From: Variovorax gracilis
GTDB taxonomy: Bacteria > Pseudomonadota > Gammaproteobacteria > Burkholderiales > Burkholderiaceae_C
Assembly: GCF_030317115.1 (NCBI RefSeq)
Contig: NZ_JASZYF010000001.1
Coordinates: 434,001-498,000, forward strand
Direction: 5' to 3'
Length of the DNA: 64,000 bases
Shown here: positions 26,796 to 38,268 of the stretch, in pieces
How positions within the stretch are numbered: the stretch's first letter is position 1
How the letters are laid out: each line of letters starts with the position of its first letter
Translations under genes and position numbers: made by a program
Notes under the pieces: model-generated
Told to the model about the DNA's origin: nothing
Database searches by the model: none
The model's input: only the letters and a program-made list of their open reading frames with translations

Positions 26796-28325
26796 TTGGC
26801 CCAAGTCCTCGCGCTGCGCGGCATCACCAAGCGCTTCGGCGCGCTGGTGGCCAATGACGGCATCTCGCTCGAACTGCAGGCGGGCGAGGTGCTGGCGCTG
26901 CTCGGCGAGAACGGCGCGGGCAAGTCGACGCTGATGTCCATCCTGTTCGGGCACTACGTGGCAGATGAAGGCAGCATCGACGTGTTCGGCGGGCCGCTCG
27001 CACCGGGCAATCCGAAGGCGGCGCTGGCCGCGGGGATCGGCATGGTCCACCAGCATTTCACGCTCGCCGACAACCTCAGCGTGCTGGACAACGTGCTGAT
27101 GGGCACGGAGTCGCTGTGGAAGCCCTTCTCCCGCCGCGGCGCGGCACGCGCCAAGCTGATGGACGTGGCACAGCGCTTCGGCCTGCCGGTGCAGCCGGAT
27201 GCTCTGGTGGGCAGCCTGTCGGTGGGCGAGCGTCAGCGCGTGGAGATCCTGAAGGCACTGTACCGAGACGCGCGCATCCTGATCCTCGACGAACCCACGG
27301 CCGTGCTCACGCCGCAGGAGAGCGAGGCGCTGTTCCACACGCTCGCGCAGATGGTGGCGCAGGGCCTGTCGATCATCTTCATCAGCCACAAGCTGGCCGA
27401 GGTGCTGCGCGTATCGCACCGCATCGCCGTGCTGCGCGGCGGCAAGCTGGTGGCCGAGTCGCGCACCAGCGACACCACGCAGGCGCAACTCGCGCTGTGG
27501 ATGGTCGGCCATGCGATCGAGGGCACGGTGCGGCGGCCCGCGCAGCGAGTCGGCGATGCCGTCTGCGTGCTCGATCACGTGCGAACCACGGGCAGCGGGC
27601 ACGATCGACTGCAGGACGTGACGCTCACGCTCAGGGCCGGTGAGATCACCGCCATTGCGGGCGTGTCCGGCAACGGGCAGGTGGCGCTGGCCGAACTTCT
27701 GAGCGGCACGCGTCGTGCAATCGCGGGCACGGTGAGCCTGATGGGGCGTGCGCTGGCCGCATCGCCGGCCCGGTTGGTGCAGCGCGGCGTGGCGCGCATC
27801 CCCGAAGATCGACATGCTGTAGGCGTGGTGGGCGATCTTCCAGTGTGGGAGAACGCCGTTTCCGAGCGGTTGCGCAGCCGTGCCTTCTCGCGCTGGCTCT
27901 GGGTCCGGCGCGGCGCCGCGAAGGCGCATGCGCGCAGCGTGGAAAAGGCCTACGACGTGCGAGGAGCCGGGCTCGAATCGCCTGCGAGGTCGCTCTCCGG
28001 CGGCAACATGCAGAAGCTCATTCTCGGGCGGGCACTGCTCGCGCCGGCGTCCGCTCCCGCGCAGCGCCGCATCCCGCGGCTCATCGTCGCGCACCAGCCG
28101 ACTTGGGGACTGGACATCGGCGCGGTGGCCTATGTACAGCAACAGCTGATCGCGGCGCGCGACGCCGGCGCGGCGGTGTTGCTGATCTCGGACGATCTCG
28201 ACGAGGTGTTGACGCTGGGCGATCGCGTCGCCGTCATGCACGGGGGCCAGTTGGGCGAGCCCCGCCCGGCATCGGCGTGGACGCGCGAAGCGATCGGCCT
28301 GGCGATGGCGGGCTCGAAGACATGA
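26796..28325 (+). CDS. Nucleoside ABC transporter, double ATP-binding protein
   Basis: A 509-residue protein with two fused ABC domains of the sugar/nucleoside class. Domain 1 has GENGAGKST, SVGERQRVEILKAL and ILILDEPTAVLT. Domain 2 has GVSGNGQ in place of canonical Walker A, SLSGGNMQKLILGRAL and the variant Walker B HQPTWGLDIGA, all normal for this class. A TTG start at 26796 is proposed, 23 bases after the binding-protein gene. It energises uptake by the two following permeases. Confidence 0.9.
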   Translation: MAQVLALRGITKRFGALVANDGISLELQAGEVLALLGENGAGKSTLMSILFGHYVADEGSIDVFGGPLAPGNPKAALAAGIGMVHQHFTLADNLSVLDNVLMGTESLWKPFSRRGAARAKLMDVAQRFGLPVQPDALVGSLSVGERQRVEILKALYRDARILILDEPTAVLTPQESEALFHTLAQMVAQGLSIIFISHKLAEVLRVSHRIAVLRGGKLVAESRTSDTTQAQLALWMVGHAIEGTVRRPAQRVGDAVCVLDHVRTTGSGHDRLQDVTLTLRAGEITAIAGVSGNGQVALAELLSGTRRAIAGTVSLMGRALAASPARLVQRGVARIPEDRHAVGVVGDLPVWENAVSERLRSRAFSRWLWVRRGAAKAHARSVEKAYDVRGAGLESPARSLSGGNMQKLILGRALLAPASAPAQRRIPRLIVAHQPTWGLDIGAVAYVQQQLIAARDAGAAVLLISDDLDEVLTLGDRVAVMHGGQLGEPRPASAWTREAIGLAMAGSKT

Positions 28326-29383
28326 GGCTGGAGCGCCGCCACGGGACATCGCGCGTGGCATTGGTGCTCGCGCCCGTCGGCGCGGTCGGATTCACCTTGC
28401 TGGTGAGCGCGCTCCTGGTGCTGTGGGCCGGCGCGCCGGTGGGTCGCACCTATGCGCTTCTCCTGCAAGGCGGCTTCGGCTCGGTGTTCGCCTGGAGCGA
28501 GACCCTCACCCGCGCCATCCCCTTGATCCTCACGGGCTTGGCCGCCACCGTCGCCTTCAAGGCGCGGCTCTTCAACATCGGCGCCGAAGGGCAGCTTTAT
28601 GCGGGCGCGCTCGCCGCCGTGGCCGTGGGCGGCATGCATGGCGGCGCGGGCTTCGATCTGCCGCTCTGGCTGTTGTACCCACTGATGATGCTGGCCGCCG
28701 CGACCGCGGGCGCCCTGCTGCTGCTGGGCCCGGCGCTGATGAAGAACAAGCTGGGCGTCGACGAAGTGGTGACCACGCTGCTGATCAACTTCATCGTGCT
28801 GCTCGGCGTCTCCGCCATGCTCGATGGCCCCATGAAGGACCCGACGGCGATGGGTTGGCCGCAGAGCGTATCGCTGCAGTCCGAACTCGAGCTGAACAAG
28901 CTGATCGCGCAGACGCGGGTGCACAGCGGCTTGCTGTGGGCCGGCGCCCTGTCGGTGATCGTGTGGGCGCTCTTCAAGTACACGGTGATCGGCTTCGACA
29001 TCCGCGCGGTAGGCGCGAACGCGCGCGCTGCAGCCTTTGCCGGCGTCCCGGTCACGCGCACGGTCGTGCTGGTGGCACTGCTCTCGGGCGCGCTGGCCGG
29101 GCTGGCGGGCGCGATCGAGGTGGCCGGCCGCACGAGCTACGTCACCCTCGACATGTCTCCGGGCTACGGCTACAGCGGCATCGTGATCGCGATGCTGGCC
29201 GGACTGCATCCGCTGGGCGTGCTGGCGGCGGGCGTGTTCGTGGCGGGCGTGCTGGTCGGAGCCGACACCATGAGCCGGGCGATCGGCGTGCCGACCTACA
29301 TCGCGGACGTGATCGTGGCCGCCTCGCTGATCGCGGTGCTGGTCGCGACCCTGTTGACCCAATATCGGGTGCGGCTGAGATGA
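28322..29383 (+). CDS. Nucleoside ABC transporter permease 1
   Basis: A 353-residue BPD_transp_2-type permease with about eight to ten membrane segments. The conserved block FKARLFNIGAEGQLYAGAL is diagnostic for the first permease of BMP/nucleoside systems. ATG 28322 overlaps the ATPase stop (ATGA) and the second permease overlaps its own stop, so the three are translationally coupled. Confidence 0.92.
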   Translation: MRLERRHGTSRVALVLAPVGAVGFTLLVSALLVLWAGAPVGRTYALLLQGGFGSVFAWSETLTRAIPLILTGLAATVAFKARLFNIGAEGQLYAGALAAVAVGGMHGGAGFDLPLWLLYPLMMLAAATAGALLLLGPALMKNKLGVDEVVTTLLINFIVLLGVSAMLDGPMKDPTAMGWPQSVSLQSELELNKLIAQTRVHSGLLWAGALSVIVWALFKYTVIGFDIRAVGANARAAAFAGVPVTRTVVLVALLSGALAGLAGAIEVAGRTSYVTLDMSPGYGYSGIVIAMLAGLHPLGVLAAGVFVAGVLVGADTMSRAIGVPTYIADVIVAASLIAVLVATLLTQYRVRLR

Positions 29384-30303
29384 GCGACGTGGCGGACATT
29401 CTTTCGAACGCCTCGTTCTGGGTGGCCGTGCTGCGCATTGCCACGCCGCTGATTTTCGGGACACTGGGCGTGCTGCTGTGCGAACGGGCCGGCGTGCTGA
29501 ATCTCGGCATCGAGGGAATCATGGTCGCGGGCGCCTTTGCGGGCTGGCTGGCGGTGTACGCGGGAGCGCCGCTGTGGATGGGCGTGGGAGTGGCCGCGCT
29601 GACGGGAGCCGTCTTCGGGCTGCTGCATGCCTTCCTTACCGTGGGGCTGGCACTCTCGCAGCATGTGTCGGGGCTTGGCATCACGCTGCTGGCAACAGCG
29701 CTGAGCTACTACGGCTATCGCGTGAGTTTCCCGAAGGTCAACACGCCACCTACGGTGACTCCCTTCGCGCCGATGGAGTGGCTGCACATCCCGGTGCTCG
29801 ATGCGCAGACGCCGCTCACCCTCCTTGCGCTGCTGATGGTGCCGGTGGTGGCCTACGTCCTCTACCGCACACCCGTCGGGCTGGCCGTGCGCATGGTCGG
29901 CGAGAACCCGCAGGCGGCCGAAGGCCAGGGCGTGTCGGTCGCGGCCACGCGCACGGGTGCGATCGTCGCCGGCTCGGCGCTGATGGGCGTGGCGGGGTCC
30001 TTCCTCACGCTCTCGGCCTTCAACGCCTTCTTCTTCAACATGATCAACGGCCGCGGATGGATCTGCGTGGCGCTGGTGGTGTTTGCGTCCTGGCGGCCCG
30101 GCAAGGCACTGCTGGGCGCGTTGCTGTTCGCCTTCTTCGATGCGCTGCAACTGCGGTTGCAGCAATCTGGCGACGCCGTGCTGCCCTACCAGATCTACCT
30201 GATGCTGCCTTATCTGTTGTCCATCCTGGCGCTGGTGCTGGTCGCGCGCAAGGCGAGCTACCCACAGGCCCTGATGAAACCGTATCGAAAAGGAGAGAGG
30301 TAG
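29380..30303 (+). CDS. Nucleoside ABC transporter permease 2
   Basis: A 307-residue polytopic permease. The block ERAGVLNLGIEGIMVAGAF is the counterpart of the motif in permease 1 and is typical of the second permease in BMP-type importers. It is fused by ATGA overlap to permease 1. The ABC part of the operon ends here; a short GC-rich repeat follows before the deaminase gene. Confidence 0.92.
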   Translation: MSDVADILSNASFWVAVLRIATPLIFGTLGVLLCERAGVLNLGIEGIMVAGAFAGWLAVYAGAPLWMGVGVAALTGAVFGLLHAFLTVGLALSQHVSGLGITLLATALSYYGYRVSFPKVNTPPTVTPFAPMEWLHIPVLDAQTPLTLLALLMVPVVAYVLYRTPVGLAVRMVGENPQAAEGQGVSVAATRTGAIVAGSALMGVAGSFLTLSAFNAFFFNMINGRGWICVALVVFASWRPGKALLGALLFAFFDALQLRLQQSGDAVLPYQIYLMLPYLLSILALVLVARKASYPQALMKPYRKGER

Positions 30304-30314
30304 AACCTCAGACC

Positions 30315-30347
30315 CCTGGGGCCCGGCGGACCCGGTCCCGCGGGGTT
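30315..30347 (-). repeat. Partial copy of the dispersed intergenic repeat, copy D
   Basis: Contains GGCCCGGCGGACCCGGTCCCGCGG, resembling the GGCGGAGCCGG end of copy B at 25625-25710, but the long CACTTCG arm is missing. It lies between permease 2 and the cytosine deaminase gene. Confidence 0.45.
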
Positions 30348-30397
30348 TTCACGAACAGGGCTCGCTACGCTGGCCCGCCACGCGCAGGAGAACCGGA

Positions 30398-31678
30398 ATG
30401 CTTGACTTGCTCATACGAGACGCCGCCCTTCCCGACGGCCGCACCGGGATGTCGATCGCCGTGCAAGACGGCCGCATTGCCGAGGTCACGGCCGGGCTCG
30501 ATGCGCCGGCCGCGGAAAAGCTCGACGCGCAAGGCATGCTCGTCGCGCCGCATTTCGTCGACCCGCACTTCCACATGGACGCCACACTCAGCTACGGCCT
30601 GCCCCGCGTGAATGAAAGCGGCACCTTGCTCGAAGGCATCGCGCTGTGGGGCGAGCTCAAGCCGCTGCTGACGACCGATGCATTGATCGAGCGCGCACTG
30701 GCGTACTGCGACTGGGCGGTCGCCAAGGGGCTCCTCGCGATCCGCAGCCATGTCGACACGAGTGACCCCAGCCTGCTGGCAGTCGATGCACTGCTCGAGG
30801 TCAAGCGTCGCGTGGCGCCCTATCTCGACTTGCAGCTCGTCGCATTTCCGCAGGACGGGGTGCTGCGTTGTCCGGGTGGCGTCGAGAATCTGAAGCGCGC
30901 GCTCGACAGGGGCGTGGACGTGGTCGGCGGCATTCCGCACTTCGAGCGCACGATGGCCGACGGCGCCGCAAGCGTGAAGTTGCTGTGCGAGGTCGCAGCC
31001 GAGCGCGGCAAGCTGGTCGACATGCACTGCGACGAGTCGGACGATCCGCTGTCGCGCCACATCGAGACGCTGGCCTTCGAGGCGCAGCGCCTCGGGATGC
31101 AGGGCCGGGTGACCGGCTCGCACTGCACGTCGATGCACTCGATGGACAACTACTACGTGAGCAAGTTGCTGCCGCTCATCGCCGAAAGCGGCGTCGGCGT
31201 GGTGTCGAACCCGCTCATCAACATCACGCTGCAAGGCCGCCACGACACCTACCCCAAGCGCCGAGGCATGACGCGCGTGCCCGAACTCATGGCCGCGGGC
31301 GTGAACGTCGCCTTCGGCCACGACTGCGTGATGGACCCGTGGTACGGCATGGGCTCGGGCGACATGCTGGAGGTGGCGCACATGGGATTGCATGTGGCGC
31401 AGATGACCAGTCAGCACGGCATCCGGCAGTGCTTCGACGCTGTCACGGTCAATGCGGCCAAGGTGTTTCACCTCGAAGGCTACGGGCTCGAAGCCGGTTG
31501 CGATGCGAGCTTCGTGCTGCTGCAGGCGCGAGATCCGGTGGAGGCCATCCGGCTGCGTGCGACGCGGCTCAAGGTCTATCGCAAGGGCCGCCTGTTGGCG
31601 CAGACGCCGGCCGCCACGGCGGATCTCCATCTGCCCGGCCGCGAAGCCAGGACCGGCTGGATGATTCAGCGAGGCTGA
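30398..31678 (+). CDS. codA: Cytosine deaminase, amidohydrolase family
   Basis: A 426-residue metal-dependent amidohydrolase that converts cytosine to uracil and ammonia. It has the metal-binding entry motif DPHFHMD (His57, His59), VDMHCDESDD with catalytic-type residues, GSHCTSMHSM, and the late metal Asp motif GHDCVMDPWYGMGSGD, all as in CodA. It feeds uracil to the URC genes and Upp encoded upstream. Other CodA-like enzymes act on isoguanine or creatinine-like rings, but the locus favours cytosine. Confidence 0.9.
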   Translation: MLDLLIRDAALPDGRTGMSIAVQDGRIAEVTAGLDAPAAEKLDAQGMLVAPHFVDPHFHMDATLSYGLPRVNESGTLLEGIALWGELKPLLTTDALIERALAYCDWAVAKGLLAIRSHVDTSDPSLLAVDALLEVKRRVAPYLDLQLVAFPQDGVLRCPGGVENLKRALDRGVDVVGGIPHFERTMADGAASVKLLCEVAAERGKLVDMHCDESDDPLSRHIETLAFEAQRLGMQGRVTGSHCTSMHSMDNYYVSKLLPLIAESGVGVVSNPLINITLQGRHDTYPKRRGMTRVPELMAAGVNVAFGHDCVMDPWYGMGSGDMLEVAHMGLHVAQMTSQHGIRQCFDAVTVNAAKVFHLEGYGLEAGCDASFVLLQARDPVEAIRLRATRLKVYRKGRLLAQTPAATADLHLPGREARTGWMIQRG

Positions 31679-31690
31679 GGATTCCGGGCC

Positions 31691-32215
31691 TCAGCCGAGC
31701 GAACCCACCGGGCACCACATGTGGACTTTGGACAGGAAGGTCGAGCCCAGCGCAACCGCGAAAGGTTCTACGCCGAAGGACACGAATCCGCAGTGTTCGT
31801 AGAGCGCATGCGCGGCGGCATTGCCTTCGGTCACGGTCAGCTGCACGACCTTGACCCCTTCACGCGAAGCGGCTTGTGCCAGTGCAGCCTGCACGAGCAT
31901 CCGCCCCACTCCGCCTTGCCGGGCCGCAGGCGCGACATACATGCCGAACAGGTTGGCCTTGTGCCGCGCCTTTCCGCGCGGCTCGAACTGGAGCCCGGTG
32001 GCACCGACGAGCCGATCGCCGTCAAAGGCGCCCAGGACGACCTGACCGGCCCGGGGCGACGCATCGAGCCGCGACTCCCACCAGGACATCGGCAATGCCG
32101 CGCGCTCGTCCGCACTGGAGGTGAACGCGTCGGGATGCCGCTCGTAGCCTTCGAGCATCAGCGCCCGGTAGGCAGCGGCATCGGGTGGCGCGAGACGGCG
32201 CACGGTGGTGGACAT
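31691..32215 (-). CDS. GNAT-family N-acetyltransferase
   Basis: A 174-residue acetyltransferase. The acetyl-CoA-binding motif A is visible as LFGMYVAPAARQGGVGRMLVQAAL (Q/RxxGxG/A pattern), followed by VVQLTVTEGNAAAHALYEHCGF, a standard GNAT C-terminal block. The substrate cannot be inferred. It is 14 bases from sbcB on the same strand and converges with the cytosine deaminase gene. Confidence 0.88.
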   Translation of the reverse strand: MSTTVRRLAPPDAAAYRALMLEGYERHPDAFTSSADERAALPMSWWESRLDASPRAGQVVLGAFDGDRLVGATGLQFEPRGKARHKANLFGMYVAPAARQGGVGRMLVQAALAQAASREGVKVVQLTVTEGNAAAHALYEHCGFVSFGVEPFAVALGSTFLSKVHMWCPVGSLG

Positions 32216-32229
32216 CGCGAGTTCCTCCT

Positions 32230-33672
32230 TCAGATGGCCGGCGCAATGGCCTCCGCGTATTCATACAAGGCGCCGAGTATCTGTTCCGCTCTCTCGTCCG
32301 CCGTCTCCGCCAGCGTGTCGATCTCGGCGAAAAGCTCGTCGACATTGCGTGCACCGCCCTCCCCTTCGAGCAGACGCGCGACCCGGTGCGCCTCCCAGCG
32401 CTCGGATTCTTCGTCATTGAGCGTCTCGACGAAGTTGCGCGCGCGGTAGCGGAACAACAGTTCCTCGAGCCGTGCGTCGTCGAAACCGGTGCGTGCCTGT
32501 GCGAGCTGGGTCGGCGGCAGGCTGCGCAACTGAGTGAGTCGTCGCCGATCGCCATTGCCGACGAATCCGCCGTAGAGGTCCTCGTCGACGTCGGGCGCGC
32601 CTTCCCGCGGCCGTTCATAGACTTGCGGCCAGATCGCGCTCATGTCGGGTAGCGCGGCGGCCAGTGCCGCATTGCGCATCGCCGCCTCCATGTCGATGCC
32701 CCAGCGCGCGGCCATGACGGGCGACAGCGTCTTGAGGTTGCCAACCACCATGGGTGACTTGTTCAGGTGCACACCCTTCACCGGCAGGCGCGCAACGCCT
32801 TCGGGCAAGTCCGCGGTGCGCGTGAAGAGGCGCAGGCGCAGCGTCGCCACGTCGATATCGCGCAGTTCGCTGGGGTCGTGGGCCAGGTCCCAGGCGAGCA
32901 ACTCGTTCTTGTTGGTCGGATGGCTGGCCAGTGGCCACATGACTGCCAGGCAGCCGCGTTCGACCGGGAACATGCCGGAGACGTGCAGGAAGGGCCGCGC
33001 GGAGTCGCGCGTGGCGGGCAGACCGAGTTCGGAGGCGACGCGATCCTTGCGATGCAGTGCGAACGCGAAGTCGAAGAGCTTCGGTTGCTTGTCGCGAATG
33101 AGCCGCGCCAATGCGATGGTGGCACGCACGTCCGACAGCGCATCGTGGGCCGCCTCGTGAAGCAGCCCATTGGCACGTGCCAGGTCTTCGAGTTTGAAGC
33201 TCTGGGTGCCATCAGCCTTCTTCGGCCATTCGATGCCGTCGGGACGCAGGGCGTAGGTCAGCCGCACCACGTCGAGCAGGTCCCAGCGGCCGCAGTCGTT
33301 CTGCCATTCGCGCGCATACGGATCGATCAGATTGCGCCAGAACAGGAAGCGCGTGACTTCATCGTCGAAGCGGATGGTGTTGTAGCCCACGCCAATGGTG
33401 CCGGGCTGCGAAAACGCGCGCTCGATCTGCGCCGCGAATTCGTGCTCCGGGATGCCGCGCTCCAGGCACTGCTGCGGCGTGATGCCGGTAATGAGGCAGG
33501 CCTCCGGGCTCGGCAGGTAGTCGGGCGCGGGCTTGCAATAGATCATCAGCGGCTCGCCGATCTCGTTGAGTTCGGCGTCGGTGCGGATGGCGGCAAATTG
33601 TGAAGGCCGGTCGCGGCGCGGCACGGCACCGAAGGTTTCGTAGTCGTGCCAGAGAAAAGTATGAGGCGGCAT
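32230..33672 (-). CDS. sbcB: Exodeoxyribonuclease I
   Basis: A 480-residue 3'-5' single-strand DNA exonuclease of the DEDDh family. The first exonuclease motif is FLWHDYETFG with the catalytic Asp and Glu; later HDALSDVRATIALARLI holds the final DEDD residues. Length equals that of E. coli ExoI. ATG 33672 is used because the open frame upstream overlaps cls in another reading. It lies two bases after the cls stop. Confidence 0.93.
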   Translation of the reverse strand: MPPHTFLWHDYETFGAVPRRDRPSQFAAIRTDAELNEIGEPLMIYCKPAPDYLPSPEACLITGITPQQCLERGIPEHEFAAQIERAFSQPGTIGVGYNTIRFDDEVTRFLFWRNLIDPYAREWQNDCGRWDLLDVVRLTYALRPDGIEWPKKADGTQSFKLEDLARANGLLHEAAHDALSDVRATIALARLIRDKQPKLFDFAFALHRKDRVASELGLPATRDSARPFLHVSGMFPVERGCLAVMWPLASHPTNKNELLAWDLAHDPSELRDIDVATLRLRLFTRTADLPEGVARLPVKGVHLNKSPMVVGNLKTLSPVMAARWGIDMEAAMRNAALAAALPDMSAIWPQVYERPREGAPDVDEDLYGGFVGNGDRRRLTQLRSLPPTQLAQARTGFDDARLEELLFRYRARNFVETLNDEESERWEAHRVARLLEGEGGARNVDELFAEIDTLAETADERAEQILGALYEYAEAIAPAI

Positions 33673-33674
33673 TG

Positions 33675-35132
33675 TCAAAGCAAGGGGGAAAACAGGCGTG
33701 CGATCGAATCGCCGAGGCGGCGCAGGAAACTCTGGCGCCGTAGGGCCCGGATCGGCGACGCACTGCGGAGATCGGTCACGAATTGCGCGACCAGGGGCTT
33801 GGCGAGGGCTGGACCGTAGATCACGGCACAGACCTCGAAGTTGAGCCGGAAGCTGCGGTTGTCGAAATTGGCGGTGCCGATCATCGCGCAGTTGTCGTCG
33901 ACGACCAACGTCTTCGAATGGAGCATGCGCGCCTTGTATTCCCACACCTTGACACCCGCCGCGATCAACTCGTCGTAGTACGAACGGGCCGCCGCGCTCA
34001 CGACCAGCGAATCGCTTCGCCGCGGCACGAGGAGCTGCACGTCGACGCCTCGCAAAGCAGCACTCGTGAGCGCCATCAGCGCCGGTTCGCCGGGCACGAA
34101 ATACGGCGTCGTGAGCCAGGCCCGATGCACCGACGACTGGATCGCCGCCAGGTGCATGCGATGGATGGGCTCCAGAAGATTGTCGGGTCCGCTCGTGACG
34201 ATCTGCACCGGTATCTCCCCGACGCCCTCGTGAGCGGGAAGGCGCGGCAGCAGACGCGCCATGGTCCGGTCGATCTGGCGCGGGTCTTCGCCGGTCGCGT
34301 AGGTCCAGTCCTCGAGGAAGGTCGTCTGCAGCCAGCGCACCGCGCTCCCTTCGATGCGGAGGTGGACGTCGTGATACGCATCCTCGCGTGTACGGGAGTC
34401 TTCCTCGTCGGTGATGTTGACGCCGCCGGTGAAGCCCACGCGCCCATCGCATACGACGATCTTGCGGTGGGTGCGGTAGTTGGTGACCGGCCGCAGGCGC
34501 CGGCCGATGCGTGTTTCATGGAAGAGCGCGACATGGATGCCCGCCGCGTGCATCGGCGCCATGAACTTGCGGCCAACACGCTTGGAACCCAGCGCGTCGA
34601 GCAACAGCCGGACCGCGACACCTTCGCGCGCGCGTTCGATCAGCAGATCGCGCAGCGCCGTACCGATCTGGTCCGGCTCGAAGATGTAGTACTCGAGGTG
34701 CACATGGTCGCGCGCATTCCGGATGGCATCGAAGATGGCATCGAAGGTGCGCGCACCGCCTGAAAGCAACTCAGCCGATGTCGCGCTCGACACCGGCAAT
34801 CCGCACGACGCCGTCCCGAGCGCGGCCATCTGCCGCAATGCAGGCGGCGCCTGCTCGGCCGCATCGCGCAACAGCGCGAGATCCGCCGGCGACTGCGCAT
34901 TCGCGCGGCTGCGCAAGCGCTTGAGGCGCTGCTTCTTGAGCCGCTGAGGCCCGAGGAAGTAGTAGATGATGAAGCCGGCGAACGGCAGCAGCGCCAGCGA
35001 GAGGATCCAGCTCATCGTCGACACCGGCGCGCGCTTCTGCATCACGATCCAGACGGAAAGCACCGCGATGTAGCCGCTCCACGCAAGGGAGAGGCCGGTC
35101 TTCCATTCCTGGCTGAGCTCGGGGACGATCAA
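33675..35132 (-). CDS. cls: Cardiolipin synthase (phospholipase D family)
   Basis: A 485-residue inner-membrane enzyme joining phosphatidylglycerol molecules to cardiolipin. Two N-terminal transmembrane segments (LAWSGYIAVLSVWIVMQ, WILSLALLPFAGFIIYYF) are followed by two HKD motifs: HRKIVVCDGRVGFTGG and HSKTLVVDDNCAMIGTANFD. This is the ClsA architecture. It is followed two bases later by sbcB, so the two may be co-transcribed. Confidence 0.93.
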   Translation of the reverse strand: MIVPELSQEWKTGLSLAWSGYIAVLSVWIVMQKRAPVSTMSWILSLALLPFAGFIIYYFLGPQRLKKQRLKRLRSRANAQSPADLALLRDAAEQAPPALRQMAALGTASCGLPVSSATSAELLSGGARTFDAIFDAIRNARDHVHLEYYIFEPDQIGTALRDLLIERAREGVAVRLLLDALGSKRVGRKFMAPMHAAGIHVALFHETRIGRRLRPVTNYRTHRKIVVCDGRVGFTGGVNITDEEDSRTREDAYHDVHLRIEGSAVRWLQTTFLEDWTYATGEDPRQIDRTMARLLPRLPAHEGVGEIPVQIVTSGPDNLLEPIHRMHLAAIQSSVHRAWLTTPYFVPGEPALMALTSAALRGVDVQLLVPRRSDSLVVSAAARSYYDELIAAGVKVWEYKARMLHSKTLVVDDNCAMIGTANFDNRSFRLNFEVCAVIYGPALAKPLVAQFVTDLRSASPIRALRRQSFLRRLGDSIARLFSPLL

Positions 35133-35147
35133 GGGCGAAAAGGATCC

Positions 35148-35187
35148 TGAAAAAGAAAAAGGCCGATAGCCCGATGCTACCGACCTT
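35148..35187 (-). terminator. Rho-independent terminator after clpA
   Basis: On the reverse strand an imperfect stem AAGGTCGGTAG / CTATCGGCCTT (with G-T pairs) is followed by TTTTTCTTTTTC. It lies about 110 bases past the clpA stop and just before the cls start codon, separating the two genes. Confidence 0.65.
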
Positions 35188-35205
35188 ATTCACACTCCAG
35201 AAATA

Positions 35206-35287
35206 CCGCGGATCCGGCTCCGCCGATCCGCAGGTATTGCCCCCTGCAAGGGGGTGGGCGGCCACACGAAGTGGGCAAGCCTGGGGG
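35206..35287 (+). repeat. Dispersed intergenic repeat, copy C
   Basis: Block order CGGATCCGGCTCCGCC, then TTGCCCCCTGCAAGGGGGTGG (palindromic), then CACACGAAGTGGGCAAGCCTGG. It is the best-preserved copy of the family also seen at 17297-17370 and, inverted, at 25625-25710. It follows the clpA stop. Confidence 0.72.
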
Positions 35288-35295
35288 TTAGCCAG

Positions 35296-37617
<2,322 letters not shown>

Positions 37618-37671
37618 GTGATTTCCTTTTGCCTTGCTGTAAATAATTTCTCAGATGGGTTGGAGCGCTGT

Positions 37672-38031
37672 TTATTCAACCGGTTCACTGACGCATTGCA
37701 ACGGGTGACCGGCCTGATGGGCCGCTTCCATCACCTGATTGACCTTGGTCGCCGCCATGTCGCGGGAATAGACCCCGCACACGCCACGACCGTCGAGATG
37801 GATCTTGAGCATGATCTGCGTGGCGGTTTCCCGGTCCTTGTTGAAGAACTCCTGAATCACGACGATCACGAACTCCATCGGCGTGTAGTCGTCGTTCAGC
37901 ATCACGACCTGGAACATCTGGGGCGGCGCGGTTTTCTGCGGCCGCCGTTCGAGAACGACCGCATCGCCGTCGTCCCGCCTCGGCTTCGTAGCCGGCGGCG
38001 TCTTGGGGGTCGAGGGGATTCTGGTAGCCAT
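37672..38031 (-). CDS. clpS: ATP-dependent Clp protease adaptor ClpS
   Basis: A 119-residue N-end-rule adaptor if started at ATG 38031; an ATG three codons upstream (38040) is also possible, while the longest frame (38103) is unlikely. The conserved core [18 protein letters not shown] and the helix with H(L)DGRGVCG are clear. The N-terminal 30 residues are basic and Pro/Thr-rich. It delivers N-degron substrates to ClpA, encoded immediately downstream. Confidence 0.94.
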   Translation of the reverse strand: MATRIPSTPKTPPATKPRRDDGDAVVLERRPQKTAPPQMFQVVMLNDDYTPMEFVIVVIQEFFNKDRETATQIMLKIHLDGRGVCGVYSRDMAATKVNQVMEAAHQAGHPLQCVSEPVE

Positions 38032-38197
38032 GAAAATCATTTTATAGAGCAGCCGCGCGTTGCACTTGCCGTAGTGACACAACTGGAGGCAGCTTTGTGA
38101 CATTCAAGGCGGATGGGGCTGGAACTGCATGGTCGACACATGCAATCTACGTGCCTTCCACCCCCTGCATGCCGGTCCCCGCGCGCAAGATATGCAA

Positions 38198-38233
38198 CAA
38201 AAAAGCCCCGGCGCCTTGCGGCTCGGGGCTTTG
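38198..38233 (-). terminator. Rho-independent terminator after icd
   Basis: On the reverse strand the stem AAAGCCCCG / CGGGGCTT is closed by a roughly 13-base loop and followed by TTTTTT. It lies about 35 bases beyond the icd stop. Confidence 0.82.
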
Positions 38234-38268
38234 CTGGCAAGGGCTCCGCAGACGCCCCGCGCAACGGT